The notes: generated from the letters alone by a model not told the origin. DNA of 64,000 nt from Cycas panzhihuaensis (GCA_023213395.1 CM041465.1:114583741-114647740); one strand, 5' to 3'. Shown: positions 1 through 12,600, numbered from the stretch's first letter. Made by a program: numbers and translations.

Positions 1-402
1 AATGAAAAGACTAGCGATTCATGTAATTTTAAAGCTTTTAATAAGAGTAATGAACACAATGTTCCATTTGATGAGGCTATATGTATATTTAACCTGATTC
101 ACTCTCATCAAGAAGATAAAATTAAAAATGAAGACATTCTTATTCATTTAAAGCAAGTCATACCTATATTTGAACCACACTTTATTGAAGACTATACGGA
201 AAGGACAATGATGCAAGTTTATAACTACATCAAGGATGAAGACAAAGATACAAGACATGAGTTCAATCACCTTTTCAAAGTATTCCTAAAGCATTCATAC
301 CACAAGTTCAAAGAGAAGTTGAAGACAAATGTCATGAACATTAAAGGAAAGTATGTTGAGGTTAATGTTCCTCACCTAACTCCCACTATTAGGAATATGT
401 AA
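1..402 (+). CDS. 3' part of a conserved ORF of unknown function (copy 1)
   Basis: Reading frame 1 is open from the window edge to a TAA at 400-402, giving 133 residues; the start lies outside the window. The product is hydrophilic, rich in Lys, Asp, Glu and His, without a membrane segment. It ends in the same residues (VNVPHLTPTI.NM) as the copy at 9185-9607. About 15 of 133 residues differ between copies, most of them changes that alter the residue, which fits neutral decay more than selection. In copy 2 the same frame follows a stretch resembling copia-type Gag, so this may be the tail of a Gag-like protein. I do not recognise the family. Confidence 0.5.
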   Translation, partial: NEKTSDSCNFKAFNKSNEHNVPFDEAICIFNLIHSHQEDKIKNEDILIHLKQVIPIFEPHFIEDYTERTMMQVYNYIKDEDKDTRHEFNHLFKVFLKHSYHKFKEKLKTNVMNIKGKYVEVNVPHLTPTIRNM

Positions 403-2883
403 AGTGCACACATCTTCATGGTAAGTTAATGTAATGTTATTTTATTATGCATTATTATTATTATTATTATACTTTGTCATTATTTTATATTATTTTAAAT
501 TTGGAGGTTGAGGAGGATTTCCTCATTCCTCCCAAGTATATATTTTATGGGGTTCAAAACCTTGGTGTTCATAAACACCACCTTCATCAAAGGATTTTTG
601 GATGTACTCTTCAAAGATGGCTTAATACAATGATCTTTTATATGTGCACTCTCAATATGGCTTAAATACTAGTTTAATTTGTATATTCACCTACTCCACT
701 CTATTCTCCATACTCTAGCAACTAAAATAGAAGAAATAAATGATTCATATATGGTTATTCTAGGGATGTCTCAATAATAAGTTTTATTCAAGGTTAAGGG
801 TAAGATAGTAAACTCAACGACCATAATTATATTCTAAACGATAAGGGGAATAAAGACCTTACCAATAGGTATCATTTCTATTTTTTTAAATCTTTGGTAG
901 ACCCAATTAATAAGTTTAAAATTAGATATGTTAAGGGACTCAAGGAGTTAAAGGGGAAGGATATTGGTGGCAACAACTTCATTCACAATAACCCTTTTAA
1001 TAGTCTTTCCACTACTCATGATACAAATGAAAAAATGAGGGATGTTACAACACTTGTAATAATCACTAAGATGAGAAAGGTTAACGGTAATAAGAGGTCT
1101 ACCTAAATCTAGTTATTTAATGCCAAGGATATTAAGAAAAAATTGAGTCTACTCAAGGTAACTCTTAAGAAAATTAAACACATAAATATCTACATATACA
1201 AACTTGAGCTCCTTAATGATGGAGAAGCCTTTAGTTTTAATAACTTAAGGGATAAAACAACAAAATTTAATTTTAACAAATCAAAGGGGAATTTCAAAGA
1301 TTTTCTCATCTAACTTAGATGAGGAGCTAATTTTAAAGATCATCAACTTATGAGTTTTAATATCAAGGAGATCATCCATCTCCAATATATTGATGATTTT
1401 AGCTTAGGAATCCAAGTCATCCTCATGAGGGAAATTTTAGTTTTAATGATTATTATTTTTGTCCTTAGTGGACTTAGTATGGGTGGGACCTTCTTTAGTT
1501 TTAAACTTAAAACTAGAAGTGTGATCATCCTCCTAAATAAGAACCTTTCCTTTATGCCTATCTTAGTAGTTAGGAAATGGTTAGTGTGAATTAAAAATTC
1601 CTTATTATAATGGGATGGTTATTAATTAGCCAAGGCATACTTTCTTCCAGGTTATTTGAGTTTAGTGCACTCAGATTAAACATAAGCTTCCATTTGATAA
1701 TACATACATAAAGGGTTATTTGAATTAAAAGGTAAAGGAAGAGTCTTTAAAGGTTGGTTAAGTTTTTAATCTACTAGATGGATGGTCTTAGAATCCTTTG
1801 AAGGTTTAAGAGAGAAAGTTAAAAGTTTGGTCATGATAGAATATTCCAAGGCATATAGGACAAAGGTAAGTTGGTTATAGGTCTTATCATATTGGACATG
1901 TTTAGGTTCATGAGTAGCCTTCTACTTGGGAGTTGTAGGGGCTTATTTAACTTAGATCTAACTTGAATTCTAAAAGATTTAAGGACAAAGCATCTATCAA
2001 TGGTACTTTCATAAGTAGTAGGTCCAAGTTTTAGTATCTCAAGATAGACTTAAGGCTTAAGCACATTGGTAAATATATTAAAAAGAAGGACACTATATAA
2101 AGGGTATTAATATGAATAGACCAAGTCTTAAGAATTGATGAAATAAGTTGTAAGAGGACTCATCTACCACTTATTTAATAAAAAAGATTACTTTGACTCC
2201 CATCTCAAAAGTATAAGCACCATCAAAATAATTAATGAATGAGTCTACAAGTTGTTAAAAAGAGAGAATGGATGCATCTAGCAAACTATAGAACTATTTT
2301 TTGGCCATCACCTAAGAGATACTTGAAGAAGATCTGCATCATGTTATGATTATAAGGTAAGTATTTAATGTATATAAGTGTAAAAGATTATATGTGACCA
2401 AAAAGATATTGACCTAGCTCACTACTAGATTTAGGTAATTAGGTCACAAAGGGTGGGAATAGACATAAGAGGACCTCTTATAAGAAGGGATTCCTATTAT
2501 AGACAATGTAAGTCCTCCTTGCCATAAGAGAATAGGAGGAAGAAGGTCATTATGCATCAGGTTAAGGGATAAGATCTACTCCTTAGGTAGGTTGACCTTA
2601 GGGTGGACTAGATTCAGTAATATTTAAAGCACTAACATAAAGGGATAGACCACTATATGGTTCAAGATATGGTTAAATATGAGGCATGTCAATCTAAGGT
2701 GCTTGAGAAGTCGATATATTAGGTTATGATGAGACTTAAGAGACATGGACATTACCATCAAAGGAGGGTATGCACTAAAGAGAACTAGAGGAATAATGTA
2801 ATAATAAAACTTAAATCAATGTGAAAAGTAAATAACTAATAAATTCAAGTATAACAATAAGGAACAACTAGAGATTTAGGTCT

Positions 2884-3258
2884 CCGCCCGAGAGGTAGGG
2901 CCGAACCTCTCTTTGTCTTGAGGATAAGGCAAGGTGGGCGCTGCTGAGTTACACCCACACCGAGGGCGGGGCCGACTTGAGGTGGGGTGGAGGGTCAAGA
3001 TGCCCACTCCACTACAAATCGTGGGGTGGTTGGTATGGATCGAAGTAAATAAGAGTTCGAGGGTCTGGACAAGGGATTACCCAGAGGAGTTTCTGAGTCC
3101 CAAGCTCATATTGGTGGGGTTAATCGAGGAGGTTTGGAGATAAGACCATGGGCCCGCTATGGTCGATCTGCCGCTTGGCTTGATGATGTGTGGGGTTTGG
3201 GGACCCAGATAAAACCCCTATAATTTCATTTTTTACCATATCAAAAAAAAAAAAAAAA
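2884..3258 (+). mobile_element. SINE-like retroposon with poly(A) tail and 18-bp target duplication
   Basis: A GC-rich 375-bp block ends in an A-run (3243-3260) and is flanked by perfect 18-bp repeats, AACTAGAGATTTAGGTCT, at 2866-2883 and 3259-3276. The homologous position in copy 2 (about 12072) carries a single copy of this target and no insert, so the empty site is present in the same window. These are hallmarks of LINE-driven retroposition. A box A-like AGGCAAGGTGG (2927-2937) and a weak box B-like AGTTCGAGGG (from 3054) are visible but lie farther apart than in a tRNA head. It could be a tRNA-derived SINE, a 5'-truncated LINE or a retrocopied RNA; the family is not recognised. Confidence 0.75.
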
Positions 3259-3859
3259 AACTAGAGATTTAGGTCTAAGCATAGATTATTTTATTAGTAT
3301 AAGCAATAACTAAAGAGTTATAAAGAGAAAACCCTAACTCTCTTCTTATCCGCTCATCTAACTCCTTTACATATGTTATTACATGAGTATATATAGATAT
3401 AATTTTATAAGATACAACTCTATAATATTACAATATAATAAGCATAAACCATAGGATGAAAAAGACCCCCATAAGACACTAAAAAAAAATTCAGAGGAGG
3501 TTAGGTGTAACACATTTACTAATGTAACACTTACAAAGTATTTAATATATCTAGCACACACCCACACTTAGGTAGGATGTAAGGATCTAACCATAGGATC
3601 CTCTAATTAGGGACCAACACCCTAAGTAGGTTAAGAAGTGGATGTGGCAATTGATTACTAAAGGGGTGGAGTAATAATGATATAATATGGTTGTATTTAT
3701 GTAGAAGTAGAAGGTATCTAATTAGTGGGACTAGATCCTACTTGGATAGAGTAAACTGACATGGAAGTGGATACTTAAGTAGTTGATAATGAGGAAATAA
3801 ACTATTGTAAATAGGTAAGGGATTACCAATCTTGGATAGCCAATTCCCCCACCGCCAAG

Positions 3860-5095
3860 GATGCCTTCTTCCCCCTTGGGGATCATGTCTTCCTTTGGGA
3901 GGACTAGCTTCTCTAGAATACCTTTCCTAATCTCAAGGAATAATATAGCGATGTACGTCTCTTTACCCTAAAAAATTCTCCTGTTGCGCTCTTTCCAGAT
4001 ATACCATATGCCTACGAGTAGAATCATCTTCCAGAATCTACCTAGAATTTTACTCTTGAATGGGGAATCCCATGTTAGCCAATGGTCTTTCAATAATTTA
4101 GGGGAAACCCATACTAAACCCAGCCTAGACCAGAATCTGTCCCAGATTCCCTTAGAATAGGGGCAATGAATACTAAGGTTGTCCAGGGTCTCAGCTTCTA
4201 CCTTACATAATACACATATGTTCACCATATGAAAACCCTACTTCAAGAGGTTATCCGTTATTAGAATTTTATTTTGAAGGCAGAGCCACCAGAAAGCTGT
4301 GATCTTCAAAAGAAGCCCCAGCTTCCAAACCTCATCCAACATATCATTCCTAGCCCAGCCTTCCCTAATCATGATCAAGTTATATCCATCTTTAACCATG
4401 TATGAGCCCAAAGACAAAAGGGGCCATACCAGTATGTCGAAAGAAGTCCTCTTCGGGATATACTGGTTTTCTAATACCCCCTTCACTCTCTGAATCTCCT
4501 CCTCGAGACCTTGCAGCTCCTCAAATGATCTCTATTGCATGTTCTTGCCCTACCTCATCCAATAATTCTTGACTAAAAAACCATAGCTATTCTCACAAAC
4601 CCTCTTCATGTTACAAATATCTGGCATCTCCTCTAACCTAGAGGGCCCGCACCACTTGTCTTCCTAGAACCTTATACTTTCTCCGTCCCCTAATCTCCAT
4701 CTCATTCCTTCATGCAGGATGGAGTATGAGGACCAAATAGCTTTCCAAATGGGGGATCCTGAGGAGCTACACTCCTCATCTAACAAGAAGTGTTTATCCC
4801 CTAAGTATTTCCTGGCTAGAATTTTCCCCAACACTGAACCTGCCTCTTTGGTAAGTCTCCACCCCGTCTTAGCTAAAAGGGCTTCGTTAAAGAGACCCAG
4901 CCTTCTAACATTAAGTCCTTCTACCCACTTGGGTTTGCAAACCTTCTCCCATGATACTAGATGGAATCTGTTTTTATCTTCGGCCCCAGACCAAAGGAAC
5001 CTCTTCATAATGCCCTCGAGGGTAGAGATAACCTTGCCCGGCATCCTAAATAAGGACATTTGATAGACTGGAATGCTCTGAAGAGAGGCCACCAC
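3860..5095 (-). pseudogene. LINE-1 ORF2 C-terminal region with Cys/His knuckle
   Basis: Two main blocks are visible. Bases 5095-4664 carry the conserved plant-LINE stretch that includes KRFLWSG, KPKWVEGLNVRRL and a WRLGDG block. Bases 4228-3968 carry a zinc-knuckle-like CVLCKVEAETLDNLSIHC followed by the Trp-rich WYIWKERNRR motif typical of the zf-RVT region. Bases 4486-4238 between them belong to the same region in another frame. The knuckle is thought to bind nucleic acid during target-primed reverse transcription. No RNase H domain follows before the element ends at 3827. Confidence 0.75.
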
Positions 5096-5134
5096 TAGCT
5101 GAATTTTATGAGCCCAACTTAGAAGTGCCCCTTT

Positions 5135-6519
5135 CTAACCTGCAAACTTCCTGTTAAATCTACTCACAATGGGGTCCCACAAATTCTTCACCATCTTCCT
5201 CACAAAGAGTGCCATTCCCAGATATGAGGTAGGAAAGGGTCTACTGGAGATCTCTATAACCCTGTTAATCCTTCTCTGCAGCCTGTATGTTATATTGATA
5301 AAGAAAATTGAGCTCTTATCCAAGTTAATTCTTTGATTGGTAGCCCTCTCATATGCCTGAAGACCGCCAAGGCCCCGCCTCCCTGGAAGCCCCGTGATAG
5401 AAAGATGTTATCGTTGACAAACTGGTGATGGACAATATTGTCCAAATTGGAAGATGGCTTCAATCCTAATATCCACCCTAACCTTTGAGCCTCCATTATA
5501 GCCCTCCCTAACAATTTTGCCATAATAATGAAGAGGAAGGGTGAGATGGGGTCTCCTTGTCTCAAACCCCTAAAGCCGGGAAAGAAAGGTGTTGACCTTC
5601 CATTTATAATCACCGAGAATGAAACCCTAGATATGCAGCATCTCATACATTCCCTCCAAACCTCCTCAAAGCTGAATGCTTTTAAGCAGTCCAACAGGCA
5701 GTCCCATGCCACCTGATCATAGGCCTTGGACATATCTGTTTTAATTATCATACCTGCCTCCTTCCTATGACAAGTCGAGTGCATTATTTTGTGAATAGTA
5801 ATAATACCATCCATAATTTTCCTGCCTTTAACGAATCTGTCCTGATTTGGGGAGATAATAGCTGAAAGGCACTCCTTGAGGCAGTTCACTAACACTTTAG
5901 CCATGATTTTATATTTTACATTATAGAGGATGATTGGTCCAAAATCTTCCATAGCATCCACTCCCTCTTTCTTTGGAATCAAGACTAAAAAGGTGGCATG
6001 CCATTCTTTCAGAATTGTCCTCCTGTGAAGGAATTCATTTAACTCCAAAATTAAATCATCCTTGATAATATCCCAATATTCCTAAAAATATCTGGGGGGG
6101 AAACCATCTGGCCCCGGGGCCTTGTCCCTACCCATTTTGAATAAGGCTTTCTTGACTTCGTCCTGAGAGAAGGGTTCGCTACCATCGCTTTGAGCTTCGG
6201 AGATAACCTTCGAAATATATTGCATGAGGCTAGCCCTTAGGTCAGGATCCTAACATCCTAGTTCTGCATATAACTCCTTAAAGTAGTCCAATGCAATTCC
6301 TCCAAACTGATCCTCTGACTCTATCAGTACCCCGTCCTTACTTTGAAGTTTGCTAATTCTATTATGGGGCCTATGCTTCAAGGTAGACAAATGGAAGAAC
6401 TTAGTATTTCTGTCCCCCTCCCTTATCCATAGCTCCCTGGATTTCTGTTTCCAGTGGATTTCCTCCCTAGTCATCACCTCTTCTAGTTTCCTGGTGGTAA
6501 GTTGTTCCGTTTGATCCAA
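5135..6519 (-). pseudogene. LINE-1 reverse transcriptase domain with altered catalytic motif
   Basis: After a linker (6519-6250, including REGDRNTKFFH) comes the finger motif region (KAPGPDG near 6110) and an open stretch at 6048-5290 that covers the RT core. LVLIPKKEG, the Asp-bearing TDMSKAYD block and GLRQGDPISPFLF are all present. The catalytic motif reads HQFVND instead of FVDD or FADD: the first Asp is Asn at 5413-5415. A frameshift near 5300 moves the thumb to another frame (5323-5135). The Asp-to-Asn change should abolish polymerase activity. Closely related RT sequence with an intact FVDD lies at 38369-38374. Confidence 0.85.
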
Positions 6520-6564
6520 GTCCTGAGTTCTTCCCTCTAGTTGGATCCTATCCTCGATCTTTTA

Positions 6565-7489
6565 ACTCACAAGAAGCATCCTTTATCTTTAAAGATATTT
6601 CCAAAGACCTCCTTATTCCAAATTTTAATTTGTTGTTTAATCCAGTTTAACTTCTTCAAAAACTTGAACATAGTGCATCTGAGAACCGAAACTCCCCACC
6701 ACTCACTGATCCTCTCCCTAAGATCCAGATGCTTTTGCCACATAAGTTTAAAGCAGAAGGGGGCCCCTTCATGTATACCTAGGAAGGACCCCTCCAAAAC
6801 TAGCAGGGAATGGTCCGAACAGGACTTCGGAAGAGCCTCTAGTATATTTCCTTCAAAATGGTAAGACCATTCGTAATTGGTTAGTATTCTATCTAACCTA
6901 CACTAAATGTGATTATGTCCCAAATGCCTGTTGGACCAAGTATACCTGGCTCCCCTGAGGGGGACATCCATTAGGCCCCTGATTATAAAAACTCTCTGAA
7001 ATTAGACATGCTTCTAGACCACCCTTCTTGCCCCCCTTTCTTCTCCTCTGGATTTAAAAGCATATTAAAGTCCCCAGCCACCAGCCAAGGGCCTTCCCAG
7101 TCTTTATGAGCCTCCACCAACCTTTCCAATAAACTCTTCCTACCCTCAACTGTTATGGGGGCATAGACATTAGTGATCTGGCACGCCTTGTTGGTCTGCA
7201 TACATACTAAACATAAGGTTATGAAATGTTCACTTTTGACCACCTCATGACCTTTCCACTTATTAGGGTTCCATAGGGAGGCCAACCCCCCAGAGCTCGC
7301 TAATCTGGCAACCGTCCTCCCTTCTCCCATTCTCCAGATCTTATTGAGCACCTCTCTTTTCTTAAACTGATCCAGTTTTGTCTCCTGTAAAAGAACTAAA
7401 TCTGCACATGTCCTTATCCTCATTTCCTTTACTAGTCTCTGCTTTAATGGGGCATTAAGGCCCCTTATGTTCCAAGATAAGACCATCAT
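6565..7489 (-). pseudogene. LINE-1 ORF2 endonuclease domain (APE-type), frameshifted
   Basis: The frame starting at 7489 opens with MMVLSWNIRGLN, the usual start of plant L1 ORF2, and continues with LLQETKLD (catalytic Glu of the apurinic-type endonuclease), the NVYAP block and WLVAGDFNM (metal-binding Asp and Asn). It runs to 6983; after a break, endonuclease and linker sequence resumes at 6797-6567. This domain nicks the target DNA to prime reverse transcription. The pair of Met codons at 7489 and the absence of upstream ORF2-like sequence support this start. The domain is broken by at least one frameshift and cannot be translated as one product. Confidence 0.8.
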
Positions 7490-7530
7490 GGCTATCCCAA
7501 AATCCCTCCTGTCATCCTTTCCTGCTTCTG

Positions 7531-8845
7531 AGGAGAGGACCCTCTAACACTCCCCTTATAAGTTTTAATTATTCAAAAACTATATTTCATATTCTATATT
7601 TTTTCAAGTCCTACCCCTCCGTTTATCCTTAGGGGTGGTCATATTAACCCCTATGTGACATTAATCTTATTGATCAAAGGGGCTTAGCCCCTCCTCCTTC
7701 TCAGTTTTCATTCCTGAAAGAGGTCTTTGTTATATTTCTTTAATATCTTAATTTCTAGAATTCTATTTTCTAAACAGTTGGATCTATCAAAAAGATTTTT
7801 TTATTCTCTACATGTTGGAATAGGTTTTATCATGATTTGATATTGTTTTGTAGGTCTTTAAAGTAGATAAAATTGAGGTTCTAATTTGGTCCTAATTGGA
7901 TAATTTTTTTAATATTTTGAGTAAATTTTTACACTCTAACTAAATATATTTACTTAATATCTAGGTGCTAATCGATTATTGATATTTTTTTATTATTTTT
8001 AGAGGCTCACAATTATGCTTTATAACCATATAGATCTATTTTAGCCTCTTAAGATGAAGGAGCCTTCTTTGGATTAAAATCATTAAATTGGTGAATTCTA
8101 ACACCTTACAACTCTACCTTTAAGCTTTCATTTTATCATCTAGCTTATAAATTTGAATCAAAGCTCTTCTAAAGCTTATTTATTTCTTATTTTAGGTCAA
8201 TTATTGTCTCTTTTAAGGAATTCATTTAAGGTTTATTCCATAAGCATATTTCAAATATATATGCATATTTCTTTAATTTTAAAGAGCTTATATTTACTCT
8301 TAATGATTTCATCTATATAGTGAAGGTTTATTTGGCTTTATTTCAAGCTTTTAAAGCATTTTCAAGGTGCAATCTATTGCATATAAGTATTCAAAGCATT
8401 TTACTCTTTTGCAAAGCTTATTTGAACTCTCATCAAAGTTATCTTACAAATAGTATTCTTGAATCTAACTTGAAGGATATATTTTCCTTTATTATCAAGT
8501 TATTTTTCATTGATTTATAAAGGCATTCATTTGAAAGATAGTATATATATTTCTCAAAACATCTTTTAGCTCATTTTAGTCCTTTATTTTTAAGGTTAAT
8601 ATATAAATTATTTGAAAGAATTATTGATTGATTTTAGTTTCATTTCAAAGGAAAGCATTTGTCTTGCTTTATTTTAAGAAGATATACATTGCCTAGTTGC
8701 ATTCTTTATATTGATTAAGAAAGAAAATTGTTGACAGAGCATGTAAAAGAGTATTTATTACATATTTTATATTATTCACTCATTAGAGGTTATCATTTAT
8801 TCATTAAGATAATGCATTAAGTTTATGCACTAAAAGTATTTTGCA
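7531..8845. other. AT-rich spacer without recognisable genes
   Basis: This stretch is very rich in A and T, has only short ORFs and shows no domain I recognise. It lies between the 5' side of LINE-1 and the Gag-like remnant at 8846. It could hold the LTR or 5' leader belonging to that Gag-like sequence, but I see no primer-binding site just before 8846 and no second copy in the window for comparison. The 66-residue ORF at 8320-8520 has low-complexity composition and no support. Confidence 0.5.
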
Positions 8846-9607
8846 ATGACAAAGAACTTTGATAACATGAGGTTTCCCATATTTGATGGGACTAATTTTC
8901 ACATTTGGAGATACACATTGAAAATACATTTTATGGTAAATGGCCTTTAGAAATGTATAGATCATGGTTACCTATAGGATAAATAAAATTTTAAAGAAAT
9001 TTTGAAAAAGGATAATGAAGTATTAGCATTAATATTTTGTACAATAAATGATAATATATTCACTTATGTTAGTGAAATGGCCACATCTAAATCAGCATAG
9101 AATACATTAAAATCACTTTATGAGTGAGAAATTTTAGAATTAAATAAATTTAACTATATTGATAATGTGTTCCATCTAAAATAAATGGTAGAGAAGGTGA
9201 CTTTTAATGAAAAGACTAATGATTCATATAATTTTGAAGTTTTTAATAAGAGTAATGAACGCAATGTTCCATTTGATGAGGCTATATGTATATTTAACCT
9301 GATTGACACTCATCAAGAAGATAAAGTTAAAAATGAAGACATTCTTATTCATTTAAAGCAAGTCATACCTATATTTGAACCACACTTTATTGAAGACTAT
9401 ATGGAAAAGATAATCATGCAAGTTTATGACTACATCAAGGATGAAGACAAAGATACAAGACATGAGTTCAATCACCTTTTCAAAGTATTCCTAAAGCATT
9501 CATACCACAAGTTCAAAGAGAAGTTGAAGATAAATGTGATGAACATTAAAGGGAAGTATGTTGAGGTTAATGTTCCTCACCTAACTCCCACTATTGGGAA
9601 TATGTAA
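8846..9607 (+). pseudogene. Copia-type Gag-like remnant fused in frame to a conserved ORF of unknown function (copy 2)
   Basis: From the ATG at 8846 the frame reads MTKNFDNMRFPIFDGTNF and then HIWRYTLK, the characteristic start of copia-type Gag (DUF4219/UBN2 families). It continues with VSEMATSKSA, a stop where Trp is expected, and NTLKSLYE. At least four in-frame stops precede 9185, mostly TAG where a Trp codon would be expected. From 9185 the frame is open for 140 residues to a TAA at 9605-9607. That part does not look like the usual Gag C-terminus or zinc knuckle, and I do not recognise it; it is the same protein as at 1-402. The start at 9185 is only the first Met after the last stop, so the original product was probably about 250 residues. 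Confidence 0.55.
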
Positions 9608-12600
9608 AGTGCACACATCTTCATGGTAAGTTAAGGTAATGTTATTTTATTATGCATTATTATTATTATTATACTTTATCATTATTTTATATTATTTTAA
9701 ATTTGGAGGTTGAGGAGGATTTCCTCATTCCTCCCAAGTATATATTTTATGGGGTTCGAAACCTTGGTGTTCATAAACACCACCTTCATCAAAGGATTTT
9801 TGGATGTACTCTTCAAAGATGGCTTAATACAACGATCTTTTATATGTGCACTCTCAATATGGCTTAAATACTAGTTTGATTTGTATATTCACCTACTCCA
9901 CTCTATTCTCCATACTCTAGCAACTAAAACAGAAGAAATAAATGATTCATAGATGGTTAATCTAGGGATGTCTCAATAATAAGTTATATTCAAGGTTAAG
10001 GGTAAGATAGTAAACTCAACGACCATAATTATATTCTGAATGATAAGGGGAATAAAGACCTTACCAATAGGTATCATTTCTGTTTTTTTAAATCTTTGGT
10101 AGACCCAATTGATAAGTTTAAAATTAGATATATTAAGGGACTCAAGGAGTTAAAGGGGAAGGATGTTGGTGGCAACAACTTCATTCACAATAACCCTTTT
10201 AATAGTCTTTCCACTACTCATGATACAAATGAAAAAATGAGGGATGTTACAACACTTGTAATAATCACTAAGATGAGAAGGGTTAACGGTAATAAGAGGT
10301 CTACCTAAATCTAGTTATTTAATGCCAAGGATATTAAGAAAAAATTGAGTCTACTCAAGGTAACTCTTAAGAAAATTAAATACATAAATACCTACATATA
10401 CAAACTTGAGCTCCTTAATGATGGAGAAGCCTTTAGTTTTAATAACTTAAGGGATAAAACAACAAAATTTAATTTTAACAAATCAAAGGGGAATTTCAAA
10501 GATTTTCTCATCTAACTTAGATGAGGAGCTAATTTTAAAGATCATCAACTTATGAGTTTTAATATCAAGGAGATCATCCATCTCCAATATATTGATGATT
10601 TTAGCTTAGGAATCCAAGTCATCCTCATGAGGGAAATTTTAGTTTTAATGATTATTATTTTTGTCCTTAGTGGACTTAGTATGGGTGGGACCTTCTTTAG
10701 TTTTAAACTTAAAACTAGAAGTGTGATCATCCTCCTAAATAAGAACCTTTCCTTTATGCTTATCTTAGTAGTTGGGAAATGGTTAGTGTGAATTAAAAAT
10801 TCCTTATTATAATGGGATGGTTATTAATTAGCCAAGGCATACTTTCTTCCAGGTTATTTGAGTTTAGTGCACTTAGATTAAACATAATCTTCCATTTGAT
10901 AATACATACATAAAGGGTTATTTGAATTAAAAGGTAAAGGAAGAGTCTTTAAAGGTTGGTCAAGTTTTTAATCTACTAGATGGATGGTCTTAGAATCCTT
11001 TGAAGGTTTAAGAGAGAAAGTTAAAAGTTTGGTCATGATAGAATATTCCAAGTCATATAGGACAAAGGTAAGTTGCTTATAGGTCTTGTCATATTGGACA
11101 TATTTAGGTTCACGAGTAGCCTTCTACTTGGGAGTTGTAGGGGGCTTATTTAACTTCTTGGATCTAACTTAAATTCCAAAAGATTTAAGGACAAAGCATC
11201 TATCAATAGTACTTTCATAAGTAGTAGGTCCAAGTTTTAGTATCTCAAGATAGACATAAGGCTTAAGCATATTGGTAAATATATTAAAAAGAAGGACACT
11301 ATCTAAAGGGCATTAATATAAATAGACCAAGTCTTAAGAAGTGATGAAATAAGTTGTAAGAGGACACATCTACCACTTATTTAATAAAAAAGATTACTTT
11401 AACTCCCATCTCAAAAGTATAAGCATCATCAAAATAATTAATGAATGAGTCTACAAGTTGTTAAAAAGAGAGAATGGATGCATCTAGCAAACTATAGAAC
11501 TATTTTTTAGGCATCACCTAAGAGATACTTGAAGAAGATCTGCATCATGTTATGATTATAAGGTAAGTATTTAATGTATATAAGTGTGAAAGATTATATG
11601 TGACCAAAAGGATATTGACCTAGCTCACTACTAGATTTAGGTAATTAGGTCACAAAGGGTGGGAATAGACATAAGAGGACCTCTTATAAGAAGGGATTCC
11701 TATTATAGTCAATGTAAGTCCTCCTTGCCATAAGAGAAGAGGAGGAAGAAGGTCATTGTGTATTAGGTTGAGGGATAAGATCTACTCCTTAGGTAGGTTG
11801 ACCTTAGGGGGGACTAGATTTAGCAATATTTGAAGCACTAACATAAAGGGATAGACCACTATATGGTTCAAGATATGGTTAAATATAAGGCATGTCAATC
11901 TAAGGTGCTTGAGAAGTCAATATATTAGGTTATTATGAGACTTAAGAGACATGGACATTACCACCAAAAGGAGGGTATGCACTAAAGAGAACTAGAGGAA
12001 TAATGTAATAATAAAACTTAAATCAATGTGAAAAGTAAATAACTAATAAATTCAAGTATAACAATAAGGAATAACTAGAGACTTAGGTCTAAGCATAGAT
12101 TATTTTATTAATATGAGCAATAACTAAAGAGTTATAAAGAGAAAACCCTAACTCTCTTCTTATCCACTCATCTAACTCCTTTACATATGTTATTACATGA
12201 GTATATATATATATAATTTTATAAGATACAACTCTACAATATTACAATATAATAGGCATAAACCATAGGATGAAAAAGACCCCCATAAGACACTAAAAAA
12301 AATTTCAAAGGAGCTTAGGTGTAACACATTTACTAATGTAAAACTTATAAAGTATTTAATATATATAGCATACACCCATACTTAGGTAGGATGTAAGGAT
12401 CTAACCATAGGATCCTCTAATTAGGGACCAACACCCTAAGTAGGTTAAGAAGTGGATGTGGCAATTGATTACTAAAGGGGTGGAGTGATAGTGATATAAG
12501 ATGGTTGCATTTATATAGAAGTACAAGGTATCTAATTAGTGGGACTAGATACTACTTGGATAGAGTAAAGTTACATGGAAGTGGATACTTAAGTAGATGA

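Larger units (their letters stand above)
1..3826 (+). repeat. AT-rich long direct repeat, copy 1 (truncated at window start and at 3826)
   Basis: This stretch is a near-identical direct copy of 9206-12640; by eye only a few percent of positions differ, apart from a 375-bp insertion at 2884-3258. The copies run side by side from base 1 and part exactly after the shared GGGATTAC at 3826/12640, where copy 1 meets the end of an antisense LINE. The left end lies outside the window. It contains one conserved ORF (1-402) and about 3 kb with no convincing coding sequence. An (ATT)n run near 450-475 differs by one unit between copies. No terminal repeats, primer site or polymerase genes are visible, so it may be part of a large non-autonomous retroelement or a segmental duplication. 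Confidence 0.85.
3827..7530 (-). mobile_element. L1-type LINE (LINE-1), decayed, lacking its 3' end
   Basis: On the minus strand, blocks run in the order endonuclease (7489-6565), linker (6519-6250), reverse transcriptase (about 6230-5135), RT thumb and C-terminal region (5095-4238) and Cys/His knuckle (4228-3968), which is the ORF2 plan of plant L1 elements. Several stops and frameshifts break it. No ORF1 is recognisable upstream of 7489, and the 5' limit near 7530 is approximate. At the 3' end there is no poly(A), which would appear as poly(T) near 3827, and no RNase H domain, unlike the relative at 36112-40223. The end coincides with the break in the long repeat, so this end probably arose by deletion. 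No target duplication was found. Confidence 0.85.

Noticed and set aside
2934-3143. 69-residue ORF in the SINE-like insertion
   Set aside because: A short frame in a GC-rich non-coding retroposon; no similarity to any protein family is apparent.
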